Positions 7,484 through 14,474 of a DNA stretch of 14,872 nucleotides are shown here, piece after piece. The notes under the pieces were generated by a model. The model searched no databases. It saw only the letters and a program-made list of their open reading frames with translations, and had not been told where the DNA came from. The translations under genes were made by a program, and so were the position numbers. Every line of letters starts with the position of its first letter. Position 1 is the stretch's first letter. This DNA comes from Betaproteobacteria bacterium UBA5582 (GTDB lineage Bacteria > Pseudomonadota > Gammaproteobacteria > Burkholderiales > Rhodocyclaceae), in contig DILW01000181.1 of assembly GCA_002425245.1 (NCBI GenBank), positions 1-14,872 of the forward strand. The letters are read 5' to 3'.

Positions 7484-9245
7484 GCTGCCGTTCCAGGCCG
7501 GCACACCGGTCGCGAACTGCCGCCAGCAGTTCCGCTGGCGCGACCGGCTTGAACAGGATGGTGAAGCCGAACGCCCGCGCTTCCGCCAGGTCGCTTTCGG
7601 AAGTGTCGCCGGTGACCAGGATCACCGGCAGCGTGCGGCCGAGCGTCGCCCACAGGCGGCGTGCCGCACTGACGCCGTCGGTGCCGCCCGGCAGACGGAA
7701 ATCGATGATCAGGGCGTCCAGGCTGGCGCCCTCGCGGCGGGCGATGGCAACTGCCTCCTCGGTGCTGCCGGCGATGTGCACCGCCTTGACCAGCGTTTGC
7801 AGCCAGGCGCGCATGGCCTCGCAAATGCCTGGGTCGTCGTCGAGTACGAGCAACTGCAGGCCGAGTTGCGTCGGTGGCGTCAGCAGGCCGGTCCGCGTCG
7901 TCAGGGCGGTGGCTTCTGCCGTCCGCAAGGGCAGTTCCAGCCAGAACACGCTGCCACGGCCGGGGATCGAGCGCATTTCCAGTCGGGCGCCGAGCAGGTC
8001 GCTCAGGCGGCGGACAATGGCCAGGCCCATGCCGTAACCCTGCGCCGGGTCGCGTTGCGGGTTGCCGACCTGGTAGAACTCGTCGAAGAGTTGCGCGTGG
8101 TGTTGAGCCGCGATGCCGCAGCCGGTATCCCAGACCGCCAGCCGATGATGTGTCCGCCGCCGCTGCACGCTGATCATCACCCCGCCCTGGCGGCAGTACT
8201 TGAAAGCGTTGTCGGTCAGGTTGGAGAGAATGCGCAGCAGGAGGTCGCCGTCGCTGACCACCTGGCAGTTGGTCAGGTGGACGCGCAGGCTGAGGCCGGC
8301 TGCTTCGGCGCGCGGTTCGTAGATCTGCAGCAGGCGTTCGAACAACACTTCGAGCGACACCGGGGCGAAGTGCGGGCGCAGGGCGCCGGCATCCATGCGC
8401 GAAACATCGAGCATCAGCTTGAGCTGGGCGCCGATGCTTTCGGCAGCCTGGTGGATGCGTTCGGCGATGTGCAGCCCGGGATGGCCGGTCAGATCGCGGC
8501 GCAGCACCTGGATGAACAGCGTCAGCGCGTGCAGGGGTTGGCGTAGATCGTGGCTGGCGGAAGCGAAAAAGCGGCTGCGCTCGCGGTTCAGTCGCGCCAG
8601 ATCGGCGGATTGGGCGGTCAGCCGCTGGTTGAGGATGCTGTTCTCGATTTGCGCCGACAGCCCCTTGCGCAGCAGACGGTGCTGGACCAGGGCGAACTTG
8701 CCCATGATGGCGCAGAACAGGAGCAGGAAGACAGTGAGGATGTACTGCCGGCTGAGCAGCAGATAGAGCGCGGCGATCAGGGCCAGCGGCAGCAGCCAGG
8801 CGCCGATTGCGGCCCGGCTGGGCGACAGCGTGGGCACCGAGCCGGCCAGCATGCCGAACAGGATGACCAGCATCACGGCTTGCTGCTGGCTGTCGGCCGG
8901 AGTCGGCAGGAGCAGCCAGGGTGCCAGTCCCCACAGGGCGGAGGCGGCCAGTAGCGGGACGAGGTAGCGGGCAAGTCCGGCGGGCTGGCCGTCGGCGAAG
9001 CGGGCCTCCGGGTAGCGGCGCTCGTTGTCGAGGATGAGCAGCCAACGGAGCAGCTGGATCAGGTGGATGGCGACTGCCCAGACCAGGATGCCGGCCTGCG
9101 CTCCGTTCCAGGCCAGGAAACAGCCCCAGGTGAGGATTGCGGCGGCAAAGGCCGCGGGGCTGGTGGTGCGCCCGAGGACGAAGGTCTGGCGGATCAGGCG
9201 CTGGCGTAGCGCCTCCTCCGGGGTGCTGGGAGGGGAGTCGGTCAT
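7470..9245 (-). CDS. Membrane-bound hybrid histidine kinase with C-terminal receiver domain
   Basis: 591 residues from the start chosen. Residues 28-185 contain about six hydrophobic helices and no large periplasmic loop, so the signal may be sensed in or at the membrane. A short coiled linker leads to the dimerisation/phospho-acceptor domain, with H232 in ASHDLRQPLHAL. The ATPase domain follows, with the N box in SNLTDNAFKYC (341-351), DTGCGI (373-378) and GYGMGLAI (403-410). A receiver domain (about 463-582) has the acidic cluster at 469-471, phospho-acceptor D515 in IIDFRLPGG, T545 and K566. All key residues are present, so it should be active. The start is uncertain. MTDSPPSTPE at 9245 fits the protein but lacks a ribosome binding site, while ATG 9344 has GGAG 8 nt upstream but would add a poorly coding 33-residue extension. 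It probably phosphorylates a separate regulator, and the LuxR-type regulator at 3141-3785 is the nearest candidate. Confidence 0.93.
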   Translation of the reverse strand: MTDSPPSTPEEALRQRLIRQTFVLGRTTSPAAFAAAILTWGCFLAWNGAQAGILVWAVAIHLIQLLRWLLILDNERRYPEARFADGQPAGLARYLVPLLAASALWGLAPWLLLPTPADSQQQAVMLVILFGMLAGSVPTLSPSRAAIGAWLLPLALIAALYLLLSRQYILTVFLLLFCAIMGKFALVQHRLLRKGLSAQIENSILNQRLTAQSADLARLNRERSRFFASASHDLRQPLHALTLFIQVLRRDLTGHPGLHIAERIHQAAESIGAQLKLMLDVSRMDAGALRPHFAPVSLEVLFERLLQIYEPRAEAAGLSLRVHLTNCQVVSDGDLLLRILSNLTDNAFKYCRQGGVMISVQRRRTHHRLAVWDTGCGIAAQHHAQLFDEFYQVGNPQRDPAQGYGMGLAIVRRLSDLLGARLEMRSIPGRGSVFWLELPLRTAEATALTTRTGLLTPPTQLGLQLLVLDDDPGICEAMRAWLQTLVKAVHIAGSTEEAVAIARREGASLDALIIDFRLPGGTDGVSAARRLWATLGRTLPVILVTGDTSESDLAEARAFGFTILFKPVAPAELLAAVRDRCAGLERQPTAA

Positions 9246-9251
9246 TCGCCC

Positions 9252-9257
9252 ATTATG
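9252..9257 (-). promoter_or_regulatory. Possible -10 box right before the kinase start
   Basis: CATAAT on the minus strand matches 5 of 6 bases of the sigma70 -10 box. It ends 6 nt before the ATG at 9245, so transcription could start at the ATG itself and give a leaderless message. That would explain the missing ribosome binding site. No convincing -35 box is seen, so this is tentative. Confidence 0.2.
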
Positions 9258-9368
9258 CCGAATGCCTTGCCCGGAGAAATGAGGAAAGGCGATACACGAA
9301 TTTTGGTATTTGCTTTGCGGAAGTATCGTTAACTTGCGCTGCATCAAACTTGCTCCGCGCCATGTCCC

Positions 9369-9374
9369 TATAAT
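9369..9374 (+). promoter_or_regulatory. Likely -10 box of the iorAB operon
   Basis: A perfect TATAAT lies 33 bp before the iorA start, giving a leader of about 27 nt that includes an AGGAG ribosome binding site. The -35 position (AAACTT or ACTTGC, depending on spacing) is poor, which suggests help from an activator. The 162-bp gap between the divergent kinase and iorA holds nothing else I can support. Confidence 0.4.
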
Positions 9375-9407
9375 CAAAGACTTTTCGCCATCGATTCAGG
9401 AGTTTTC

Positions 9408-11282
9408 ATGGCAGCAGTCATGCCCGCACCGGCCGCCAGCCGGCATTTGCTTTCCGGCAACGAAGCCGTCGCCCGCGCCGTCTGGGAAGCCGGCGTCAAG
9501 GTCGCCGCCGCCTATCCCGGCACGCCGTCGACCGAGATGCTGGAAGAGATCGCCACCTATCCGGATCTCTACGCCGAATGGTCGGTCAACGAGAAGGTTT
9601 CGCTGGAAGTTGCCATCGGCGCCGCTTACGCCGGCTCGCGCGCCTTCTGCTGCATGAAGCATGTCGGCATGAACGTCGCTTCGGACGCGCTGATGACGCT
9701 GACCCTGACCGGCGTCAGCGGCGGCCTGGTGATCGCCATCGCCGACGATGTCGGCCTGTCGTCCTCGCAGAACGAGCAGGACTCGCGCTACTGGGGGCGT
9801 TTCGCCCACGTGCCGGTGTTCGAGCCGGCCGATTCGCAGGAAGCCTACGCGATGACGCTCGATGCTTTCGCGCTGTCCGAGCAGTTCCAGGTGCCGGTGA
9901 TCCTGCGCATGACGACGCGCATCAATCACGTCAAATCCATCGTCACCGTCGGCGAGCGCGTGCCGCACACCGGCGCCGGCTTCCGCAAGGACCCGGCGCG
10001 TTACGTGATGGTCCCGGGCAACGCCGGCAAACGCATTCCGCTGATGTTCCAGCGTGATCGTGACCTGCGGGTGGTGGCTGAAAACTCGCCGCTGAACTTC
10101 ATCGAGCCGGGCAGTGACCGCCGCGTTGGTTTCATTACTACCGGTCCGGCCTACATGCACGTCAAGGAAGCCTTCCCGGATGCGCCGGTGTTGAAGCTCG
10201 GTTTTTCCTGCCCGGTACCGTTTGAAAAGTGCCGCGAACTGGCGGCGCTGGTTGATCAGGTGGTGGTGGTCGAGGAAGTCGAGCCCCTGCTTGAGACCGA
10301 ACTCAAGGCGCAGGGCATCGCCGTCATCGGCAAGGAAATCCTGCCGCTGCAGGGCGAGTTGTCGCCGGCCGTGCTCAGGCCGGCGATTGCCCGGCTGCTC
10401 GGCGAAGCGCTGCCGGAAAGCGAAGCGACGACCGCCCTGCAACTGTTCCCGCGGCCGCCGACGATGTGCGTCGCCTGCCCGCACCTGGGCGTCTATTACA
10501 CGCTGTCGCAGGTGCGCAACCTCAACATCTCCGGCGACATCGGCTGCTACACGCTGGGTGCCGGTCACCCGTGGCAGGCGATGGATACCTGCGTTTCGAT
10601 GGGCGCCTCGATGGGCATCGCCCTGGGCATGGACAAGGGCCGCGGCGAGTCCGACAAGGACAAGCGCGTGGTCGCCGTGATCGGCGATTCGACCTTCCTG
10701 CACATGGGCATGCAGGGCCTGCTCGACATGGTATACAACAAGGGCAACGTCACTGTCCTGCTGCTCGACAACCGCGCCGTCGGCATGACCGGCGGCCAGG
10801 ACAACCCGGGCAACGGCCGCGACATCCACGGCAACGACGCGCCGCGCATCGACTTCGCCAAGCTGGTGTCGGCGCTGGGCGTCAAGGACGAGCGCATCCA
10901 CGTGGTCAATCCCTACGAGTTGCCGGTGTTGTTCAAGACCATCCGCGAAGAGGTCAAGGTGCCAGAGGTGTCGGTCATCATCACCGACCAGCCCTGCGTG
11001 CTGATCAAGGACTACCACAAGCTCAAGCCCTACGCGGTCGACGAGGACAAGTGCACCGGTTGCGGCAACTGCATCGATGTCGGCTGCCCGGCCATCCACG
11101 TCACCCGTCGCGGCAAGGAGGTCAAGGCCAGCGGTCGCGAGGTCGACCTCGCTTTCGTCCGCATCGAATCGTCGGTGTGCACCGGTTGCGGCCTCTGTCT
11201 GCAACCCTGCGCGCCGAAGGCAATCGAGCACTATGTGCCGAGTGCGCCGATCCAGTTCGCCAAGGGAGGCTGTCAGGCATGA
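9408..11282 (+). CDS. iorA: Indolepyruvate ferredoxin oxidoreductase, alpha subunit
   Basis: 624 residues, the usual size of IorA. With IorB it oxidatively decarboxylates arylpyruvates (indolepyruvate, phenylpyruvate, hydroxyphenylpyruvate) to arylacetyl-CoA and passes electrons to ferredoxin. It is a cytoplasmic, typically oxygen-sensitive enzyme. The N-terminal pyrimidine-binding domain begins LLSGNEAVARAVWEAGVKVAAAYPGTPSTEM. The thiamine diphosphate domain includes GDIGCYTLG (376-384), GDSTFLHMGMQGLLDMV (426-442) and DNRAVGMTGGQDNP. The C-terminus carries two [4Fe-4S] motifs: CX2CX2CX4CP at C549, C552, C555 and C560, and CX2CX2CX3C at C591, C594, C597 and C601. The ATG at 9408 is preceded by AGGAG. 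The stop overlaps the iorB start by 4 bp (ATGA), so translation is coupled. No ferredoxin or CoA-ligase gene is nearby. A role in aromatic amino-acid breakdown is the family expectation. Confidence 0.96.
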   Translation: MAAVMPAPAASRHLLSGNEAVARAVWEAGVKVAAAYPGTPSTEMLEEIATYPDLYAEWSVNEKVSLEVAIGAAYAGSRAFCCMKHVGMNVASDALMTLTLTGVSGGLVIAIADDVGLSSSQNEQDSRYWGRFAHVPVFEPADSQEAYAMTLDAFALSEQFQVPVILRMTTRINHVKSIVTVGERVPHTGAGFRKDPARYVMVPGNAGKRIPLMFQRDRDLRVVAENSPLNFIEPGSDRRVGFITTGPAYMHVKEAFPDAPVLKLGFSCPVPFEKCRELAALVDQVVVVEEVEPLLETELKAQGIAVIGKEILPLQGELSPAVLRPAIARLLGEALPESEATTALQLFPRPPTMCVACPHLGVYYTLSQVRNLNISGDIGCYTLGAGHPWQAMDTCVSMGASMGIALGMDKGRGESDKDKRVVAVIGDSTFLHMGMQGLLDMVYNKGNVTVLLLDNRAVGMTGGQDNPGNGRDIHGNDAPRIDFAKLVSALGVKDERIHVVNPYELPVLFKTIREEVKVPEVSVIITDQPCVLIKDYHKLKPYAVDEDKCTGCGNCIDVGCPAIHVTRRGKEVKASGREVDLAFVRIESSVCTGCGLCLQPCAPKAIEHYVPSAPIQFAKGGCQA

Positions 11283-11890
11283 GCGCAACGACCAATATCC
11301 TCGTCGTCGGCATCGGTGGCCAGGGCGTCATGACCGCCACCGAAATCCTCGCCGAAGCGGCCATCGCCCTTGGTCACGATGCCAAGAAAACCGAAGTCGC
11401 CGGCATGGCGCAGCGCGGCGGCGTCGTTTCCTCGCACCTGCGTTTCGGCGAGCGCGTGCTGTCGCCGCAGATCACACCGGGCAGTGCCGACGTGTTGCTC
11501 GGTTTCGAATCGGCCGAGGCGATGCGCTGGCAGCACATGCTGAAAAAAGGCGGCATCACGCTGATGAACACCGCCCGGCTGGTGCCGCCGGTGGTCGAAC
11601 TCGGCCTGTTCGATTACCCCGACGATCCGCTCGCCGAAATCCGCAAGACCGGCAACAAGGTGGTCGCCTTCGACGCGACGACGATCGCCCAGGAACTCGG
11701 CGACATCCGCCTCGGCAACACCGTCATGCTCGGCGCCATCGCCGATCATCTGCCGTTCGGCGCGGAAGTTCTGCTCGACTGCGTGCTCAAGCGTTTTGCG
11801 CGCAAGGGCGAGAAACTGGTCGAGCTCAACCGGCGTGCTTTCGAGGCCGGTAGGGCAGCGGTTGGCGCGGCTGAAGCAGCGCTCGCGTAA
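11279..11890 (+). CDS. iorB: Indolepyruvate ferredoxin oxidoreductase, beta subunit
   Basis: 203 residues, the usual IorB length, matching the gamma-type domain of 2-oxoacid:ferredoxin oxidoreductases. It forms the CoA/substrate-side partner of IorA. Visible family signatures are the glycine-rich NILVVGIGGQGVMTATEILAEA start and TEVAGMAQRGGVVSSHLRFG. The downstream GNTVMLGAIAD segment is also typical. The reading frame remains open upstream inside iorA, but the family start and an AGGGAGG ribosome binding site fix the ATG at 11279, overlapping the iorA stop as ATGA. An intrinsic terminator follows 26 bp after the stop, so iorAB is a two-gene unit. Confidence 0.96.
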   Translation: MSATTNILVVGIGGQGVMTATEILAEAAIALGHDAKKTEVAGMAQRGGVVSSHLRFGERVLSPQITPGSADVLLGFESAEAMRWQHMLKKGGITLMNTARLVPPVVELGLFDYPDDPLAEIRKTGNKVVAFDATTIAQELGDIRLGNTVMLGAIADHLPFGAEVLLDCVLKRFARKGEKLVELNRRAFEAGRAAVGAAEAALA

Positions 11891-11892
11891 TC

Positions 11893-11901
11893 TGGTAAAA
11901 T
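11893..11901 (+). promoter_or_regulatory. Possible extended -10 element before folD
   Basis: TGGTAAAAT directly after iorB fits an extended -10 (TGnTAnAAT type). No clear -35 box is seen. If used, transcription would start near 11908, just before the terminator hairpin at 11917, so the folD leader would begin with a terminator. Chance occurrence is quite possible. Confidence 0.25.
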
Positions 11902-11916
11902 CCGCGCCGAATCAAA

Positions 11917-11949
11917 GGGAAAGGCCTCTGCCTTTCCCCTTTTCTTTTT
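11917..11949 (+). terminator. Rho-independent terminator after iorB
   Basis: GGGAAAGGC (11917-11925) and GCCTTTCCC (11930-11938) form a perfect 9-bp stem with loop CTCT. The stem is followed by a T-rich run (11940-11949). It separates the iorAB unit from folD, whose ATG is 13 bp further on. Confidence 0.82.
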
Positions 11950-11961
11950 GACGGATGGACG

Positions 11962-12819
11962 ATGACGGCACAAATCATTGACGGCAAGGCGCTGGCGGAA
12001 GAGCTCCGGCAGAGCTTCAAGGCGCGCGTGGAAACCCTGACGGCCAAGGGGCACCAGCCCGGTCTGGTGGTCATTCTGGTTGGCGAAGACCCGGCTTCCC
12101 AGGTCTACGTGAAGAACAAGGTCAATGGCTGCCTGGCCATCGGCATGCACTCCGAGAAGATCGTCTACGAGAAGGACGTCGATCAGCAGGTCGTCCTCGA
12201 CAAGATCGCCGAACTGAACGCCGATCCGTCCATCCACGGCATCCTGGTGCAACTGCCGTTGCCCAAGCACTTCGACGAAGAGAAGGTGCTCGAAGCCATC
12301 TCCGCCGAGAAGGACGTCGACGGCTTCCACGCCGAGAACGTCGGCGCGCTGTCGCAGGGTGCGCCGCGCTTCATTCCCTGCACGCCGTATGGCGTGATGA
12401 AGATGTTCGAGAAGGGCAATGTCGATCTGAGCGGCCAGGAAGCCGTCGTCATCGGCCGCTCCAACATCGTGGGTAAACCCATGGCGATGCTGCTGATCAA
12501 TGCAGGCGCTACCGTCACCGTCTGCCACTCGAAGACGCGCGACCTGAAGTTCCATACCCGCCGCGCCGACATCGTCGTCGCCGCCGTCGGCAAGCCGAAG
12601 TTCGTCAAGGGCGACATGATCAAGCCGGGCGCCGTCGTCATCGACGTCGGCATCAACCGCCTGCCGGATGGCAAACTGTGCGGCGACGTGGACTTTGACG
12701 ACTGCCTCGCCGTCGCCGGCCAGATCACCCCGGTGCCGGGTGGCGTCGGGCCGATGACCATCACCATGCTGCTGGCCAACACCATCGAGGCCGCCGAACG
12801 TAAAGCGGGGATTCGTTAA
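11962..12819 (+). CDS. folD: Bifunctional methylene-THF dehydrogenase / methenyl-THF cyclohydrolase
   Basis: 285 residues, the usual FolD length. It interconverts 5,10-methylene-THF, 5,10-methenyl-THF and 10-formyl-THF using NADP, supplying formyl units for purine synthesis and initiator tRNA. The active-site motif GEDPASQVYVKNK (41-53) has the conserved Tyr49 and Lys53. QLPLP and PCTPYGVMKM are present. The nucleotide-binding loop is GRSNIVGKP (165-173), followed by KPGAVVIDVGINR and the family signature PGGVGPMT (259-266). The start ATG has a GGATGGA ribosome binding site just upstream. purE begins on the base after the stop codon, so folD leads a purine operon. That fits its product, since two purine steps consume formyl-THF. 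Confidence 0.98.
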   Translation: MTAQIIDGKALAEELRQSFKARVETLTAKGHQPGLVVILVGEDPASQVYVKNKVNGCLAIGMHSEKIVYEKDVDQQVVLDKIAELNADPSIHGILVQLPLPKHFDEEKVLEAISAEKDVDGFHAENVGALSQGAPRFIPCTPYGVMKMFEKGNVDLSGQEAVVIGRSNIVGKPMAMLLINAGATVTVCHSKTRDLKFHTRRADIVVAAVGKPKFVKGDMIKPGAVVIDVGINRLPDGKLCGDVDFDDCLAVAGQITPVPGGVGPMTITMLLANTIEAAERKAGIR

Positions 12820-13317
12820 ATGAGCGACAAGAAGATTTCCGTCGGCATCGTCATGGGGTCCGACTCCGACTGGCCGACCATGCAGGCCGCCGCCGTCATC
12901 CTCAAGGATTTCGGCGTCGCTTTCGAAGCCCGCGTCGTTTCCGCGCACCGCACGCCCGACCTGCTTTTTGAATACGCCGAGACCGCCGGTCCGCGCGGCC
13001 TGCAGGCGATCATCGCCGGCGCCGGCGGCGCCGCCCATCTGCCCGGCATGCTCGCCGCCAAGACGACAGTGCCGGTGCTCGGCGTGCCGGTGCAGTCGCG
13101 CGCGCTGTCCGGCGTCGATTCCTTGCACAGCATCGTGCAGATGCCCAAGGGCATTCCGGTCGCCACCTTCGCCATCGGCGAGGCCGGTGCCGCCAATGCC
13201 GCGCTGTTCGCCGTCGCCATGCTGGCCAACGGCGATGCGGCGCTGAACGCCAAGCTGCAGGCTTTCCGTAACGCCCAGACCGAGAAGGTCCTGGCGATGA
13301 AGCTGCCAGAAGTATGA
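12820..13317 (+). CDS. purE: N5-carboxyaminoimidazole ribonucleotide mutase
   Basis: 165 residues, class I PurE. It converts N5-CAIR to CAIR in de novo purine synthesis, using the product of PurK. Conserved motifs are GSDSDW (13-18), SAHRTP with H43 (41-46), and GAGGAAHLPGM with H73 (67-77). LGVPVQSRALSGVDSLHSIVQMP follows, typical of the N5-CAIR mutase class rather than the animal-type carboxylase. The ATG starts immediately after the folD stop, with a GCGGGG stretch inside the folD end as ribosome binding site. The stop overlaps purK by 4 bp. Confidence 0.98.
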   Translation: MSDKKISVGIVMGSDSDWPTMQAAAVILKDFGVAFEARVVSAHRTPDLLFEYAETAGPRGLQAIIAGAGGAAHLPGMLAAKTTVPVLGVPVQSRALSGVDSLHSIVQMPKGIPVATFAIGEAGAANAALFAVAMLANGDAALNAKLQAFRNAQTEKVLAMKLPEV

Positions 13318-14474
13318 AGACGACGATCCTGCCGCCCGCCACGCTGGGCATGCTCGGCGGCGGCCAGCTCGGCCGCTTCTTCGTTGCCGCCGCCCACGAA
13401 CTGGGCTACCGGGTCTGGGTGCTCGACCCGGACAAGAATTCCCCCGCCGCGCAGATCGCCGAACGCCACTTCTGCGTCGCCTACGACGACTACGCCGCGC
13501 TCGACGAATTCGCCGCCGGCTGTGCCGCCATCACCACCGAATTCGAGAACGTGCCGGCGGCGACGCTCGACTACCTCGCCAAGTTCGTGCCGGTGCGTCC
13601 GCACGCGGCGGCCGTGGCGATCTGCCAGCACCGCGTCAGCGAAAAGTCCTTCCTGCGCGACAACGGTTTCCCGCACGGCCCGTTCATCGAGGTCAACAGC
13701 GAAGCCGACCTGAAGGCCGCGCCGGCCAGCCTGTTCCCGGCCATCCTCAAGGTCGCCCGCTTCGGCTACGACGGCAAGGGCCAGGCGACGGTCAACAACA
13801 TCGAGGAAGCGCTGCTCGCCTTCGCCCAGTTCAAGGGCGAGCAATGCGTGCTCGAACAGCGTCTGCCGCTCGACTATGAAGTTTCGGTCGTGCTGGCGCG
13901 CGACGAAAACGGCCAGGTCGCCTGCTTCCCGACCGGCGAGAACCAGCACACGCGCGGCATCCTCGATGTCTCCATCGTGCCGGCGCGCACTTCCGGCTGC
14001 ATGAAGAGCGACGCTGAAGACGTCGCCGCGCGCATCGCCACAGAAATTGCAAACTCGCTCGGCTACATCGGCACCATGGGCGTCGAGTTCTTCGTCAGCC
14101 GCGGCCAGCTGCTGGTCAACGAAATGGCGCCGCGCCCGCACAACAGCGGCCACTACACCATCGATGCCTGCGTCACCAACCAGTTTGAGCAGCAGGTGCG
14201 CGCGCTGTGCGGCCTGCCGCTGGGCGAGCCGCGCGCGCATTCGGCGTCGGTGATGGTCAACCTGCTCGGCGACCTGTGGTACGACGGCGATACCTACCGC
14301 GAACCGGACTGGTCGGTGCTCTACGCCATCCCCAACCTGAAGCTGCACCTCTACGGCAAGCACCACGCGCGGCCGGGCCGCAAGATGGGCCACTTCACGG
14401 TGATCGGCGACAACCCCGAAGCCGTGCAGAAAACCGCGCTGGACGCCCGCGCCGCCATCGGCATCAAGGACTGA
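13314..14474 (+). CDS. purK: N5-carboxyaminoimidazole ribonucleotide synthase (ATP-grasp)
   Basis: 386 residues, the usual PurK size. It uses ATP and bicarbonate to carboxylate aminoimidazole ribonucleotide to N5-CAIR, the substrate of PurE. The N-terminal Rossmann-like loop is GMLGGGQLGRF (12-22), followed by EFENVP (76-81). The ATP-grasp core includes KVARFGYDGKGQ (146-157) and EQRLPLDYEVSVVLAR. The metal/substrate segment is VNEMAPRPHNSGH (268-280). The pairing with purE and the 4-bp ATGA overlap are classic and indicate coupled translation. Confidence 0.98.
   Translation: MKTTILPPATLGMLGGGQLGRFFVAAAHELGYRVWVLDPDKNSPAAQIAERHFCVAYDDYAALDEFAAGCAAITTEFENVPAATLDYLAKFVPVRPHAAAVAICQHRVSEKSFLRDNGFPHGPFIEVNSEADLKAAPASLFPAILKVARFGYDGKGQATVNNIEEALLAFAQFKGEQCVLEQRLPLDYEVSVVLARDENGQVACFPTGENQHTRGILDVSIVPARTSGCMKSDAEDVAARIATEIANSLGYIGTMGVEFFVSRGQLLVNEMAPRPHNSGHYTIDACVTNQFEQQVRALCGLPLGEPRAHSASVMVNLLGDLWYDGDTYREPDWSVLYAIPNLKLHLYGKHHARPGRKMGHFTVIGDNPEAVQKTALDARAAIGIKD

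Noticed and set aside
4190..7504. Two long minus-strand frames (4190-5683 and 5693-7504) opposite the large gene
   Set aside because: Shadow frames with biased composition and no recognisable domains. The plus-strand frame has clear repeats, a ribosome binding site and plausible folds.
9246..9377. N-terminal extension of the hybrid kinase to 9377 or 9344
   Set aside because: The added residues look non-coding and would cover the iorA -10 region. The 9344 start is kept only as an alternative because of its GGAG.
10466..11278. Upstream extension of the iorB reading frame inside iorA
   Set aside because: The frame is open by chance. The family N-terminus, the ribosome binding site and the ATGA junction all place the start at 11279.
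9396..11288. 630-codon minus-strand frame opposite iorA
   Set aside because: Arg/His/Asp-rich shadow of a confidently identified gene.
11746..14393. Long minus-strand frames opposite folD, purE and purK
   Set aside because: They cross several well-identified genes and show only biased, motif-free translation.
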